64,000 bases of DNA from NCBI GenBank assembly GCA_012839035.1, contig DUOB01000023.1, forward strand, positions 1-64,000. Direction: 5' to 3'. Shown here in pieces: positions 1 through 10,899 of this stretch. The notes beneath the pieces were generated by a model. The model was not told the DNA's origin. It did not search any database and saw nothing but the letters and a program-made list of their open reading frames with translations. This DNA is from Propionibacterium sp. GTDB taxonomy: Bacteria; Actinomycetota; Actinomycetes; Propionibacteriales; Propionibacteriaceae. How positions within the stretch are numbered: the first letter of the stretch is position 1; the number at the start of each line of letters is the position of its first letter. The position numbers and the translations under genes are program-made.

Positions 1-109
1 CAGGGGCCGGCCCCTTTGGCGTCCCGGGCTAGTCTCGGAGCCTCACGGCGACTTGCAACGTCCAACCCAGGGCGCGGTCGACAGCCCGGGACGACGAGGG
101 AAGGGAACC

Positions 110-790
110 ATGACCGGACAGCACGAACCGGAGGGCACCAATCGATTCGAGACGTGGGCGGATGGGCAGACTCCCGCTGGCGATCAGCTCCCCAGCAGCG
201 GCCGCACCAGCGAGGCCCGGAGCGCCGGGTCACCGATCGACCATGGGCACGCCAGCGCCGCATCTGCGAGTGAGCCTCCCACCTGGACCCCGCCGCGTGA
301 CACCGTCAACCAGAGCTTTCCGCCCTATCCCTATGCGGCGCCGTCCGGCGAGCAGCGCGATGAGGCTTTCGAAGCGTTCCAGGGTTATCAGGCGAGCACC
401 AACTCCCAGCAGGGCTATTCACCCCAGCAGGGCTATTCGCAGCCCCTCCCCTATCAGGATCCGGGCTTGGCGGCCCTCGGCAGACTCGCGCGCCCGGGGC
501 CGAATGCGTCCTTTGCCACGCCCTCGCTCGTGCTTGGGATTCTTTCCCTGCTCTGTGGCGGAGTGACCGGCCCGATCGGACTCGGGCTCGGTGTCGCGGC
601 CCTGAAGCAGATCGAGGCAGCAGCGGGCCGTCTCGGCGGCCAGTTCCAGCAGGGGGATCCGGGGCAGCAGCACATCACGGAACGGGATGTACTCACCGAA
701 CGGCGCGGAATCGCCATCACCGGCATCGTTCTGAGTGGGCTCGGAACTCTGTATCTGCTCTTGTTGCTGCTTGGCGCGTTGGTCGGCTGA
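110..790 (+). CDS. DUF4190-like membrane protein with a Pro/Gln/Tyr-rich N-terminal region
   Basis: ATG at 110 after a GGGAA-type RBS; the C-terminal LVLGILSLLCGGVTGPIGLGLGVAAL plus second TM is typical of DUF4190. Confidence 0.75.
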   Translation: MTGQHEPEGTNRFETWADGQTPAGDQLPSSGRTSEARSAGSPIDHGHASAASASEPPTWTPPRDTVNQSFPPYPYAAPSGEQRDEAFEAFQGYQASTNSQQGYSPQQGYSQPLPYQDPGLAALGRLARPGPNASFATPSLVLGILSLLCGGVTGPIGLGLGVAALKQIEAAAGRLGGQFQQGDPGQQHITERDVLTERRGIAITGIVLSGLGTLYLLLLLLGALVG

Positions 791-814
791 CCAGGCAGTC
801 CTGACAGCTGTCCT

Positions 815-1123
815 TCACGGTGAAGGGACGTTCACCGCGAGGACGATGATGGCGATTCCCGACCCGAGCAGGAACGCCACGTCGAAGAGTCTGCCCCGGA
901 CCTGCAGAAGACCTGCCACGTCGCGGGGCAGAACGGCCCGCAGGCCGGCCCCCACGCATATGGCACCGCCCATCAATGCCGTGCCCCGTCGCCAATAGCC
1001 CAGCACCACCAAGATCAAACCGATCCCGACAATGCCGAGCACCACGAACAACGGCCATTGCGTCAATGAGGCCGCGCTCGACCGCGCAATCGCCTTGAAG
1101 CTGCCGGTGTTGTCGGACTGCAC
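815..1123 (-). CDS. DUF3017-type small membrane protein
   Basis: About 102 aa with 3 hydrophobic segments, immediately downstream of folD as is common in actinobacteria. Confidence 0.65.
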   Translation of the reverse strand: MQSDNTGSFKAIARSSAASLTQWPLFVVLGIVGIGLILVVLGYWRRGTALMGGAICVGAGLRAVLPRDVAGLLQVRGRLFDVAFLLGSGIAIIVLAVNVPSP

Positions 1124-1125
1124 GA

Positions 1126-1989
1126 TCAGCCGTCCACAGCGGCCAGCGTCTCCGCCCGCTCAACCACGTTCTCCAGCAGCATCGCACGCGTCATCGGACC
1201 GACCCCGCCGGGATTGGGAGTCACCCACCCGGCGGTCTCCCAGACCTCGGGAGCAAAGTCACCCACCTGCTTCCCTTCCGCGTTCCGCGTGATGCCCACA
1301 TCGATCAGCGCCGCTCCGGGTTTGATCATGTCCGCTGTGATCAGACCGGGCACACCGGCCGCGCCCACCACGATGTCGGCCGCTCTCGTGTGCGCGGCGA
1401 GGTCGCGGGTGCCGGTGTGGCACATGGTGACGGTGGAGTTCTCCGAGCGCCGGGTGAGCAACAATCCCAAAGGCCGTCCGACGGTCGTGCCTCGGCCGAC
1501 CACGCAGACCTCTGCTCCGTTCAGCTCGACACCATGGCGACGCAGCAACTCGACGATCCCCCTGGGCGTACAGGGCAATGGACCAGGCTCACCCAGCACC
1601 AACTTCCCGAGGCTCATCGGTGCCAGCCCATCCGCGTCCTTGTCCGGATCGATGAGCGCCAACGCGGCATTCTCATCGAGATGCTTGGGCAGGGGCAGTT
1701 GGACGATATAGCCCGTGCAGGCAGGGTTCTCGTTCAGCGCGCGGATTTCTTCCCGGAGCCGTTCCTCGGAAGTATCGCCAGGCAGGTCAACACGGATCGA
1801 GGCGATGCCTATCTGCTCGCAGTCGCGGTGCTTGCCGTTCACATAGATCTGGCTGCCGGGATCATCTCCCACGAGCACCGTGCCGAGCCCGGGGACGATC
1901 CCTCGTTCCCGGAGCTCGGCGACTCGCAGTGCGAGCTCCGACTTGATGGCCGCAGCGGTGGCCTTGCCATCGAGTTTCTGCGCGGTCAT
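1126..1989 (-). CDS. folD: Bifunctional methylenetetrahydrofolate dehydrogenase/methenyl-THF cyclohydrolase
   Basis: Full-length protein with [28 protein letters not shown] and [10 protein letters not shown] motifs. Confidence 0.97.
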   Translation of the reverse strand: MTAQKLDGKATAAAIKSELALRVAELRERGIVPGLGTVLVGDDPGSQIYVNGKHRDCEQIGIASIRVDLPGDTSEERLREEIRALNENPACTGYIVQLPLPKHLDENAALALIDPDKDADGLAPMSLGKLVLGEPGPLPCTPRGIVELLRRHGVELNGAEVCVVGRGTTVGRPLGLLLTRRSENSTVTMCHTGTRDLAAHTRAADIVVGAAGVPGLITADMIKPGAALIDVGITRNAEGKQVGDFAPEVWETAGWVTPNPGGVGPMTRAMLLENVVERAETLAAVDG

Positions 1990-2022
1990 GACAGCCTTTC
2001 GACGATGTTCGGGGAAATGAAG

Positions 2023-3582
2023 TCAGTGGAAGAAGTGTCGCGTGCCGGTGAAATAAAGCGTGACGCCGGCATCCCGGCAGGCGGCGACAGTGTCGTCGTC
2101 GCGCACTGAACCACCGGGCTGGACGATTGCCTTCACGCCCGCCTCGATGAGGATCTCCGGCCCATCCGAGAAGGGGAAGAAGGCATCCGATGCGGCCACC
2201 GAGCCGGCCGCCCGCTCCCCTGCTCGATCCACAGCCAGCTTGCAGGAATCGACGCGGTTCACCTGGCCCATGCCGACTCCCACCGAAGCGCCATCGCTGG
2301 CGAGCAGAATCGCGTTGGATTTCACCGCACGGCAGGCTCGCCAGGCGAACTCCAGATCCGCCAGCATCGCCTCGTCAGCAGCCTCACCAGCGGCGAGCGT
2401 CCAGTTGACCGGGTTGTCCCCGTCGGCGTCCAGCCGGTCCGGGGCCTGCAGCAGCGCACCCCCGGAGATGGGGTGCAGGTTGCGGGTGCGGTGAGCGTAC
2501 GCGGGCGCGGCCAGCAGCCGAATGTTCTTCTTGGCCGTCAGGATCTCAAGTGCCCCGTCCTCATAGCCGGGTGCGATGACAACCTCGGTGAAAATGTCTT
2601 TGACGGTCTCGGCCATCGCCACACTCACCGGCCGGTTGGTGGCGATCACTCCCCCGAAGGCGGAGAGCGGATCGCAGGCGTGCGCCTTGGCGTGCGCCTC
2701 GGCGATATCGGTGCCCACCGCGATGCCGCACGGATTGGCGTGCTTGATGATGGCGACACACGGATCACTGAAGTCATAGGCCGCCCGATAGGCCGCCTCC
2801 CCGTCGGTGTAGTTGTTGAAGCTCATCTCCTTGCCATGGAGCTGCTCTGCCTGGGTGATCCCGGCCGGGCCGGGAGGATAGGCGTACAGCGCGGCCGGCT
2901 GGTGGGAATTCTCGCCATAGCGCAACGTGCCCTGCTTGTGCCAGGCCGCCCCCAGCCATGCCGGATAGCCATCCCCACCCGAGGAGTCCGTGAGCACCGA
3001 CCCCATCCAGGAGGCCACGGCGATGTCGTATTCCGCCGTGTGCTGGAACGCCCGGGCCGCCAGTTCCTGTCGTTCGGCCAAGGTGAATCCCCCTTCGGAG
3101 AGTGCACGCACGACCATCGGATAGTGGCTGGGGGATGTCACGATCGCGACGCTCGGATGGTTCTTGGCGGCGGCACGCACCATCGTCGGGCCACCGATAT
3201 CGATCTGTTCGACGCATTCGTCCGGGGTGGCCCCGCTCGCGACGGTGTCTGCGAAGGCATACAGGTTGACCACGACCAGATCGAAGGGTTCGACGCCGAG
3301 CTCCCCCAGCTGCTGACGATGGCTCTCCAGCCGACGATCCGCCAGGATGCCTGCATGCACCATCGGGTGCAGCGTCTTGACCCGGCCGTCCAGACACTCC
3401 GGGAAGCCGGTGACCTGATCGACAGGAGTGACGGGTACGCCGGCATCCGCCAGCCGCTTGGCGGTCGAGCCGGTGGACACGACTTCCACACCAGCTTCGG
3501 CGAGGGCTCGCCCGAGGTCCTCCAGCCCGGACTTGTCATAGGTGGACACCAGTGCGCGCTTGATGGGCAGACGGTCGGACAT
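2023..3582 (-). CDS. purH: Bifunctional AICAR transformylase/IMP cyclohydrolase
   Basis: [19 protein letters not shown]..., [34 protein letters not shown] motifs. Confidence 0.98.
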   Translation of the reverse strand: MSDRLPIKRALVSTYDKSGLEDLGRALAEAGVEVVSTGSTAKRLADAGVPVTPVDQVTGFPECLDGRVKTLHPMVHAGILADRRLESHRQQLGELGVEPFDLVVVNLYAFADTVASGATPDECVEQIDIGGPTMVRAAAKNHPSVAIVTSPSHYPMVVRALSEGGFTLAERQELAARAFQHTAEYDIAVASWMGSVLTDSSGGDGYPAWLGAAWHKQGTLRYGENSHQPAALYAYPPGPAGITQAEQLHGKEMSFNNYTDGEAAYRAAYDFSDPCVAIIKHANPCGIAVGTDIAEAHAKAHACDPLSAFGGVIATNRPVSVAMAETVKDIFTEVVIAPGYEDGALEILTAKKNIRLLAAPAYAHRTRNLHPISGGALLQAPDRLDADGDNPVNWTLAAGEAADEAMLADLEFAWRACRAVKSNAILLASDGASVGVGMGQVNRVDSCKLAVDRAGERAAGSVAASDAFFPFSDGPEILIEAGVKAIVQPGGSVRDDDTVAACRDAGVTLYFTGTRHFFH

Positions 3583-3588
3583 GCAGTT

Positions 3589-4182
3589 TCAGCTCTCCTC
3601 GGTTTGTTCGCGCAGTTTCGACGCGAATTCGGTCACGGTCTCGATCAGCAGACGCCGTTCGACCACCTTGATGCGTTCATGCAGGGACTCGATGGTGTCA
3701 TCGGGCAGCACTCGGACAGCTTCCTGCGCGAGGATCCGTCCGGTATCGACGCCGGCATCGACCTGGAAGACCGTGGCGCCGGTCACTTTTACACCAGCCG
3801 CGAGTGCGTCGCGTGGCCCGTGCATGCCCGGAAAGGCCGGCAACAGAGCGGGATGGGTGTTGATCATCCGCCCGCTGAAGCGGCTCAGGAAGGTGTCGCC
3901 GACAAGCTTCATGAAGCCTGCGGAAACCACCAGGTCGGGGTTATGGGCAGCGACCAAACGCGTGAGCTCCGCATCCCAGGCCGCACGGTCCGCGCCCTTG
4001 ACGAACGGGTGACTGAATGTGGGGATGCCGACTCGTTCAGCACGAGCCAGACCTTCGATCCCGGTTCTGTCGGCGCCGACACACACGACCTGCGCGGGCA
4101 CAGTGCCTGCAGCGATGGCATCCAGCAGTGCGGCCAGCAACGTCCCGGAACCGGAGACGAGGACGACCACACGACAAGTCAC
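3589..4182 (-). CDS. purN: Phosphoribosylglycinamide formyltransferase
   Basis: VLVSGSGTLLAALLDA, NTHPALLPAFPGMHG motifs; adjacent to purH. Confidence 0.96.
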   Translation of the reverse strand: MTCRVVVLVSGSGTLLAALLDAIAAGTVPAQVVCVGADRTGIEGLARAERVGIPTFSHPFVKGADRAAWDAELTRLVAAHNPDLVVSAGFMKLVGDTFLSRFSGRMINTHPALLPAFPGMHGPRDALAAGVKVTGATVFQVDAGVDTGRILAQEAVRVLPDDTIESLHERIKVVERRLLIETVTEFASKLREQTEES

Positions 4183-4223
4183 GGCATCGACTCTATCGCC
4201 CCGGGACGAGGGCGGCGTCCCCT

Positions 4224-5666
4224 CTATCGCCCCGAGACGATCGTGGGTTCGTCATCCCCGACAGCGGAAATCGTGGGCTCGTCACCATCGGCGGGTTGGC
4301 TGGCGCGTGCTCCGCTCGCTGGGCGCCGAAAGTTGACCAGAGTCGGTTCCGCAGCCTCCTCGCTCCCTGTTCGCCCGTCACTGCGGTCCTCGCCCTCCTG
4401 CGCGCTGGACTGCAGACCGTCCACGCGCTCAGCCCTGCGCATCCGGAGCCGCCTGACCACGACCCCGACCAGCCCAGTCGCGGTGGCCGGCAGCGCCAGG
4501 AGTGGGGCCCCGAGGAGCAACAGCTCCGGCATCAGCGGCCCGAGGCCGATCAGTCTGGCCTCACCCAGGTTCCCACGAGACACCAACGCCAGAAGTGCGA
4601 GGAGAGCCAGACCCCCGAGACCCGCGAGGAAGCTCACTCCTGCAGCCTCGTCGACCCGCAACGCGGGCCGACGGCGCAGCACCACCAAGCCAGCGATGAT
4701 CCCTGCCCCCACCCCGACAGCCAGCCACAGAAGCGCCCACTGACCTGGTGCCCCTGCGGGAAGCGCGCCCAGCACGGGGATGGAGGGCACCAGTCCGATG
4801 TCGGTCGCCGGTGGGGAAACAATTGTGCCGTCCCCCATCGTGAATCCCGCTCCCAAGATCCAGGAGGCGGACCAGATGAGCAGATTCGGCCAGAACGCGA
4901 CTTGGGCCACCACGAGCTGGACCATGCTTCCGCCATCTGCTCCGAGGCCGTGCGCGATTGCCGAGATCCGTTCGTGGTGCAGGACGAGGCTGGTGGCCAG
5001 CACAGCCGCTGCGCCCACCAGGACCGTCCACAACGCCGCGACCGCAGCCGCCGGAACGACTCGGGCCCATTCGGGCAACAACTTCACCAACGCGAGGTCG
5101 ACCACCCGCCCGGCTCCCCAGAGGGAACCGACCGCAGCCAGCAGAGCGGCACCGAGGAATGAGCGGCCCGCCTGCTCGAGCGAGCCGAAGGTGAGTGCGG
5201 TGAGCGCGGTCACGAGGGCGTACGCGCCCACCATCAGAGCGAGCAGCCGCAGCAGCTGCGAGCGCTGCAAGGGCCCCGCCTGGGTGAAGCTCTGCACCAT
5301 CCCCGACGTCAGGCCCCCTACAAGAAGCAACAGCAACGCGGACAGTCCCAACGGGACGAGCGTCCAGTTGACTGCACCGATCTGCAGACCGCCGCCATGG
5401 GCCAGAAGCCACAACTGGGTGGCTGCGCCGAATACTGGTCCAATCTCTCCGGAGAGGCTCGCGAACCAGTTGATGACCACGATCAGACAGACGACCAGCC
5501 AACCCGCGACCCCCGCAGCCAATCCTGCGAGGAGGGCGTGCGCCCACTGTGGCAGCGGCGGTGTGGCCCCTGCGAGCTCGCTGTCGCCCTCCGGGACGGG
5601 ATCCGCCCGGTGGACCATGAGTCGCAGGGGATTGCGGAGGCGTTGCCTGGAGAAGTCATTCGACAT
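4224..5666 (-). CDS. DUF6350-like polytopic membrane protein
   Basis: About 480 aa with many TM segments, next to purN/purH; start MSNDFSRQRL chosen at 5666 (the ORF track start at 5999 is over-extended). Confidence 0.7.
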   Translation of the reverse strand: MSNDFSRQRLRNPLRLMVHRADPVPEGDSELAGATPPLPQWAHALLAGLAAGVAGWLVVCLIVVINWFASLSGEIGPVFGAATQLWLLAHGGGLQIGAVNWTLVPLGLSALLLLLVGGLTSGMVQSFTQAGPLQRSQLLRLLALMVGAYALVTALTALTFGSLEQAGRSFLGAALLAAVGSLWGAGRVVDLALVKLLPEWARVVPAAAVAALWTVLVGAAAVLATSLVLHHERISAIAHGLGADGGSMVQLVVAQVAFWPNLLIWSASWILGAGFTMGDGTIVSPPATDIGLVPSIPVLGALPAGAPGQWALLWLAVGVGAGIIAGLVVLRRRPALRVDEAAGVSFLAGLGGLALLALLALVSRGNLGEARLIGLGPLMPELLLLGAPLLALPATATGLVGVVVRRLRMRRAERVDGLQSSAQEGEDRSDGRTGSEEAAEPTLVNFRRPASGARASQPADGDEPTISAVGDDEPTIVSGR

Positions 5667-5786
5667 ATCGATCAGCATCCTCGCCGAAAGTCGGGACGCA
5701 GGATCGCCGGACACGCGCTGGCGAGCTAGATTTGACGTCTGTGACATCTGGGGCGCGTCGCGCCCGGATCCTTGGGAGGAGTGAGC

Positions 5787-7757
5787 TTGACCAACGACGC
5801 GAACAACGATCGCTCTCGGCGGGACGCGGACTCCGCCCCGGAGGACGGTCTTGCCCAGCCAGAAACCCCCGACGGCGAGCAGGACGGGACCCGGGCTCGC
5901 TCCGGCTGGTCCGACTCCGAGGTGGATGAGCAACCCGGCCCGCGCGCCGCTGGTTATTCGGAGCACGCCCCGATCAAGGGAACGCCCACACCCGGCCACC
6001 CGACGCCCACCGGCCGTCGGGAAGAAGGCCCGTCAATAGTGGCCCGCCCGCTGAGCGGCACCACGCCCAGGGCAACGAACGAGCCGCCCCAAGCACCCAC
6101 CGGATCCGGCAGTCAGCCCACTGCGCCGAAACCCGTCAGCGAAGGCCCGCGGGAAGTCGTCCCGGATTTCCGTCGGCCGGCAACCCCGGCGGACGCTTCG
6201 CCGAACGACGCCCGCGAGGATGACGCCATGACTGGTGAAGTCCCAAAGTCACGGGACAGATCCGTCGAGGATGACCCCGACCCCACCGCCCGGCCCGACA
6301 ATCCCTTCGCGCCCAAGGTCGACCCCGAGTCCGCCCGGAAGCCGCGCTTCCAGGACCGTCGATCCAAGCGCAAGGAGGAGAGCACCACCGGCAAGCGCGC
6401 CGCGGTCAAGCAGCGGCGTTTCGGGCGGTCCAGGGAGGCCACTGACGGACGTGCTCCACTGGGCGCGCGAAACGGAATCGCACTCGCGGTCGCAGGGATC
6501 GCGGTCGTGGCGATCATCGCCCTGATCGCCAGCACGGCCCTGTGGTGGTTCACCCGGGACGAGGACGCAGGAGGCGCCACCCCCGACGACCCCGCGGCAA
6601 CCCCGGGCCCCGCGCTCAGCGCGAACATGATGCTCACGCCGGAGATGGCCAAGATCATTGACCCGAGCCGGACCTGGACCCAGACCCTTGACCAGGCAGG
6701 CGTCAATGATTCCTCACCGGGCGTTGCCTGCATCGGGCCGCTGGCCGCCGATCAGCCGATCCCCGAGATCACCCAGTTGCGCATGGTGTCCGGCGACGGC
6801 AACGACCGCACGGCCGCACTGCACCGCGCGGATGCCTATGCCACCAACGAGGAGGCGCAGAAGGTCTTCGAGTTCCGCAGTGCCGAACTCGGCTCCTGCA
6901 CCGATACGTCGCTCTACGTCGAGAAGGGCCTTGATGTCACCGGCATCGGGGATCAGGCACTGGGCGTACGACTGGTGCTGCACGACACCAAGCCCGAATA
7001 CCACACCGTCCTGCTGGTGCGAACCGGCAAAGTGGTCAACCTGTTGGATGTCGCGCGCGCATCCGAACCTGTGGACATGGAGGCCCAGGTCAAAGCACTC
7101 GGTCAGTCCATCGACCACCAGTGCCGCCCCGCCGTGGGGCTGTGCACGGAGCCCGACACATCCGTGCAGATCGGCGTGCCCCCGGCAGGCGGGGAACAAC
7201 CTGGTTTCCTGACCTCCGGAGACATTCCGCGCGTGACTCCGGGCGCGGGCACGTGGCGGGGGAACGCGCCGGCCGAACAGGTCGATGTGCAGGACGGCTC
7301 GAGCTGTGAAGCGATTGACCTGAGCACGATCGGCGGGACGGGTGTGACGCGCAAGCAGCGCACCTATCTGCTGCGCAACGACGCCGCGGCTCCACCGCAG
7401 TTCGGCATCGACCAGGTCGTGCTCACGATGGAGTCCGCGGAGGCAGCCAGCGAACTCGTGCAGCGGGTCAACGACAACATCGCGAGCTGCAACACCCGGA
7501 CGCTGACTTCCGAGATGGTCAAGGAAGCGCCGCTCCTCACGCCGGGACAGGACGGGGTGGAGATCCGGGGGCACTGGTACATCGTGAACTCCAAGGTCGA
7601 TCAGGCCCAGATGCAGAAGTACCGCGTCGGCCTATTCAGTGCCGGAAACAAGTTCGTGTATCTCCGGTCCAACCCGACCGAAACGTTCGACTTCACCGAT
7701 GAGGCGTGGATCGGCGTGAACTTGCGGGCCGGCGAGCGGATCACCCAGGTGGACTGA
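5787..7757 (+). CDS. Membrane-anchored protein: disordered Pro/Asp/Arg-rich N-terminus, one TM, tandem extracellular sensor-like domains
   Basis: TTG start spaced from GGGAGGAG; TM IALAVAGIAVVAIIALIASTALWWF followed by two PknH-sensor-like segments with Cys residues. Confidence 0.7.
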   Translation: MTNDANNDRSRRDADSAPEDGLAQPETPDGEQDGTRARSGWSDSEVDEQPGPRAAGYSEHAPIKGTPTPGHPTPTGRREEGPSIVARPLSGTTPRATNEPPQAPTGSGSQPTAPKPVSEGPREVVPDFRRPATPADASPNDAREDDAMTGEVPKSRDRSVEDDPDPTARPDNPFAPKVDPESARKPRFQDRRSKRKEESTTGKRAAVKQRRFGRSREATDGRAPLGARNGIALAVAGIAVVAIIALIASTALWWFTRDEDAGGATPDDPAATPGPALSANMMLTPEMAKIIDPSRTWTQTLDQAGVNDSSPGVACIGPLAADQPIPEITQLRMVSGDGNDRTAALHRADAYATNEEAQKVFEFRSAELGSCTDTSLYVEKGLDVTGIGDQALGVRLVLHDTKPEYHTVLLVRTGKVVNLLDVARASEPVDMEAQVKALGQSIDHQCRPAVGLCTEPDTSVQIGVPPAGGEQPGFLTSGDIPRVTPGAGTWRGNAPAEQVDVQDGSSCEAIDLSTIGGTGVTRKQRTYLLRNDAAAPPQFGIDQVVLTMESAEAASELVQRVNDNIASCNTRTLTSEMVKEAPLLTPGQDGVEIRGHWYIVNSKVDQAQMQKYRVGLFSAGNKFVYLRSNPTETFDFTDEAWIGVNLRAGERITQVD

Positions 7758-7794
7758 GCGCGTCAGGGCGTACGCCGCCTGCTTCCGAACACAG

Positions 7795-7824
7795 AAAACC
7801 CCGGACGTCATTGTCCGGGGTTTT
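7795..7824. terminator. Bidirectional intrinsic terminator between convergent genes
   Basis: AAAACCCCGGAC-GTCATT-GTCCGGGGTTTT perfect stem. Confidence 0.9.
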
Positions 7825-7870
7825 CGCTATTCCTGACGTTACGCTGCCCTGACTTCTGAGGGCAACATTC

Positions 7871-8764
7871 TCATCCTGCGAGCGACTCCATGATCTCACG
7901 CATGAGCGCAGCGGTCTCCGACGGCGTCTTGCCGACCTTGACACCCGCCGCTTCCAAGGCTTCCTGCTTGGCAGCCGCGGTGCCGGAGGAGCCGGACACG
8001 ATCGCACCGGCGTGACCCATCGTCTTGCCCTCGGGCGCGGTGAATCCGGCGACATAGCCGACGACAGGCTTGGTGACATTGGCTTGGATGTACGCGGCAG
8101 CGCGCTCCTCCGCGTCACCACCGATCTCACCGATCATGACGATCGCATCGGTGTCGGCGTCGTCCTGGAAGGCCTGCAGGCAGTCGATATGGGTCGTCCC
8201 GATGACCGGGTCGCCCCCGATACCGACGGCCGTGGAGAACCCGAAATCCCGCAGTTCGTACATCATCTGATAAGTCAGCGTGCCCGACTTGGACACCAGT
8301 CCGATGCGGCCGGGCTTGGGCGCGATATCGGCCGGGATGATGCCGGCGTTGGAGAGCCCGGGAGAGATGATCCCGGGACAGTTCGGCCCGATCAGGCGGG
8401 TCTTGGTGCCCTTGGTGAGCGAGAAGAACTCCGTGGTGTCCTTGACCGCGACACCCTCGGTGATGCAGACCACCAGCGGCATCTCGGCTTCGATCGCCTC
8501 GACCACAGCGGCCTTGGTGAACTTGGCCGGCACGAAAACCACCGACACGTTCGCACCGGTGGCGTCCATGGCCTCCTTGACGGTGCCGAAGACGGGGATC
8601 TGGACGCCATCGGGGAAGTCGACCTGTTCACCCGCCTTGCGCGGGTTCACACCGCCGACCACATTGGTTCCGGAGGCGAGCATGCGGGTGGTGTGCTTCA
8701 TGCCCTCGGAGCCGGTCATGCCCTGGACGATGATCTTCGAGTCAGCGTTGAGAAAGATTGCCAT
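7871..8764 (-). CDS. sucD: Succinate-CoA ligase subunit alpha
   Basis: [47 protein letters not shown] motifs. Confidence 0.98.
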   Translation of the reverse strand: MAIFLNADSKIIVQGMTGSEGMKHTTRMLASGTNVVGGVNPRKAGEQVDFPDGVQIPVFGTVKEAMDATGANVSVVFVPAKFTKAAVVEAIEAEMPLVVCITEGVAVKDTTEFFSLTKGTKTRLIGPNCPGIISPGLSNAGIIPADIAPKPGRIGLVSKSGTLTYQMMYELRDFGFSTAVGIGGDPVIGTTHIDCLQAFQDDADTDAIVMIGEIGGDAEERAAAYIQANVTKPVVGYVAGFTAPEGKTMGHAGAIVSGSSGTAAAKQEALEAAGVKVGKTPSETAALMREIMESLAG

Positions 8765-8781
8765 CTTTGTCGTCGTCCCTT

Positions 8782-9963
8782 TCAGTTCGCCTGGGAGGCA
8801 AGTTCAGCAACCCGGCGGGCTGCCTCGTCCATGGTGTCGACCCGCTCGAGCAGCGGGAGACCCGCGTCGTCGAGGATCTTGCGGCCGAGCTCGGCATTGT
8901 TGCCGTCCAGCCGCACGACGAGAGGCTTCGGGCTTGCGCCCGCGTCGCCAAGAATCTTGTACGCCTGCACGATGCCGTTCGCGACTGCGTCGCACGCAGT
9001 GATGCCGCCGAACACATTCACGAACACGGACTGGACCGCAGGATCGTTGAAAATGATGTCGAGGCCGTTGGCCATGACCTCGGCGTTCGCACCTCCACCG
9101 ATATCCAGGAAGTTGGCGGGGCTCGGGCTGCCGGGGAACTCCTCACCGGCATAGGCGACCACGTCGAGCGTGGACATGACCAGTCCTGCACCGTTGCCGA
9201 TGATGCCGACATTGCCGTCGAGCTTCACGTAGTTGAGGTTCTTTTCCTGCGCCTTGATCTCGAGCGGATCGGTGGCGTCGATGTCCTGCAGCGCGGCGTG
9301 ATGGGGCTGCCGGAAGCTGGCGTTGTCGTCCAGGGTGACCTTGCCGTCGAGCGCGACGATGGTGCCGTCGCCGGTCTTGACCAAGGGGTTGACCTCGACG
9401 AGCGTGGCGTCCTCGGCCTGGTAAACCTCACCGAGCTTCACGAGCACATCGGCGATCTGATCCCGGTCCGCCTCAGGGAAGTTGGCGGCGGCGACGATCT
9501 CGTCGGCCTTGGCCCGGTCGATCCCGACGAGCGGATCAACGGAGACCTTGGCGAGGGCCTCGGGGCGCTCCTCCGCGAGTTGTTCGATGTCCATGCCACC
9601 CTCGACCGAGCACATGGCCAGATAGGAGCGGTTGGCCCGGTCCAGGAGGAGGGAAAAATAGTATTCTTCCGCGATGTCCGCACCCTCTGCGATCATGACG
9701 CGACGCACGGTGTGGCCCTTGATGTCCATGCCGAGGATCTCCCCGGCCTTTTCAGCGGCTTCGGCCGGGCTCTTGGCGATCTTGACGCCACCCGCCTTGC
9801 CTCGTCCACCCGTCTTGACCTGTGCTTTGACCACAACAACGGGGGTGCCGAGCTGTTCGGCAGCGGCACCGGCTTCTTCGGCGTTGGTGACAGTTATGCC
9901 CCGGAGCACCGGGACGCCGTGCGACTCGAAAAGGTCGCGCGCCTGGTATTCGTAGAGGTCCAC
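8782..9963 (-). CDS. sucC: ADP-forming succinate-CoA ligase subunit beta
   Basis: [50 protein letters not shown] motifs. Confidence 0.98.
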   Translation of the reverse strand: MDLYEYQARDLFESHGVPVLRGITVTNAEEAGAAAEQLGTPVVVVKAQVKTGGRGKAGGVKIAKSPAEAAEKAGEILGMDIKGHTVRRVMIAEGADIAEEYYFSLLLDRANRSYLAMCSVEGGMDIEQLAEERPEALAKVSVDPLVGIDRAKADEIVAAANFPEADRDQIADVLVKLGEVYQAEDATLVEVNPLVKTGDGTIVALDGKVTLDDNASFRQPHHAALQDIDATDPLEIKAQEKNLNYVKLDGNVGIIGNGAGLVMSTLDVVAYAGEEFPGSPSPANFLDIGGGANAEVMANGLDIIFNDPAVQSVFVNVFGGITACDAVANGIVQAYKILGDAGASPKPLVVRLDGNNAELGRKILDDAGLPLLERVDTMDEAARRVAELASQAN

Positions 9964-10169
9964 GACGGCTCCATCCTTGGTTGCCTTTCCGCCGGCGGCC
10001 GGCGGTTCTCCAATGCTCGCGTGGGTGGCGTACGCCCGATGGCGAGCAGGCGCGACGCTTGCGCCCAGAGGGTGACAGTAGCGGACCCCGGTGGGCTATA
10101 CAGAAAAAAGCTGTCGATCGGACCCGACCTGGCGCTCAGTTCGGCCTGCAGGCATGGGTTGTCAGGGAT

Positions 10170-10589
10170 TCATGTCAGCGCGGAAGGGGTCACGTGTGCG
10201 CGGGTCCATTCGACGATCTCGGTCATCGTGGCTCCCGGGGTGAACACCTGGGCGACCCCCAGCTCGGCCAAGGGCCCGCGGTCGGCTTCGGGAATGATGC
10301 CGCCCCCGAAAACCACGATGTCGCCGGCCCCCTCGGCTGCGAGCAGCTCCAACACTCGCGCGAACAGCGTCATGTGCGCCCCGGAGAGCACGGAAAGGCC
10401 GATGGCGTGGGCGTCTTCGGCCAGCGCGGTCCGGACGATCTGCTCGGGAGTCTGGTGCAGGCCCGTATAGATGACTTCCATGCCCGCGTCCCGCAATCCT
10501 CTCGCCACCAACTTGACCCCTCGGTCGTGACCATCGAGGCCAGGCTTCGCTATGACCACCCGAATCGGGGCGACTGGCGCGCTCTCCAT
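10170..10589 (-). CDS. Stand-alone cobalamin-binding domain protein (methylmalonyl-CoA mutase C-terminal-like)
   Basis: [35 protein letters not shown] (DxHxxG B12 signature), [16 protein letters not shown]; start at MESAPV. Confidence 0.92.
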   Translation of the reverse strand: MESAPVAPIRVVIAKPGLDGHDRGVKLVARGLRDAGMEVIYTGLHQTPEQIVRTALAEDAHAIGLSVLSGAHMTLFARVLELLAAEGAGDIVVFGGGIIPEADRGPLAELGVAQVFTPGATMTEIVEWTRAHVTPSALT

Positions 10590-10899
10590 CCAGTGCAGCC
10601 TACCCGCCGCGGGGCAGCCACAGCCGGATACGGCACAAAGGAGGCGCAGAGGAGGCACAAAGGGAATCCGCCACCATCAGATGTCCGCCAGATGGACTTT
10701 CCCGTCCAGGAAGTGCCATGGGATGGCACAGGATGTGATACTCGCGCGAAAGTTTGCGATTCTTAATACGTAACGAAAGCACCTGAGAAGCTTCAGGCTC
10801 CACCAGGTGGCTCGGTTTGAGTCACAGGTTATCTGTCCGTTATCTTCGTAAAGGCGATTCCGAAAGAACCGCCGGATCGCAAGCACTAGGAGTTCACAC

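Noticed and set aside
1-15. AGGGGCC-GGCCCCT palindrome at the left edge
   Set aside because: Probably the tail of a terminator of a gene outside the window; too little context to call
2473-4743. 756-aa plus-strand ORF
   Set aside because: Antisense shadow of purH and purN, which have unambiguous motifs on the minus strand; composition is typical of high-GC spurious ORFs
8758-10470. 570-aa plus-strand ORF
   Set aside because: Antisense to sucC and the B12-binding gene
10600-10899. Possible c-di-AMP (ydaO-type) riboswitch upstream of the M23 peptidase gene
   Set aside because: Cell-wall hydrolase genes in actinobacteria often have one, but I could not find the conserved core sequence here
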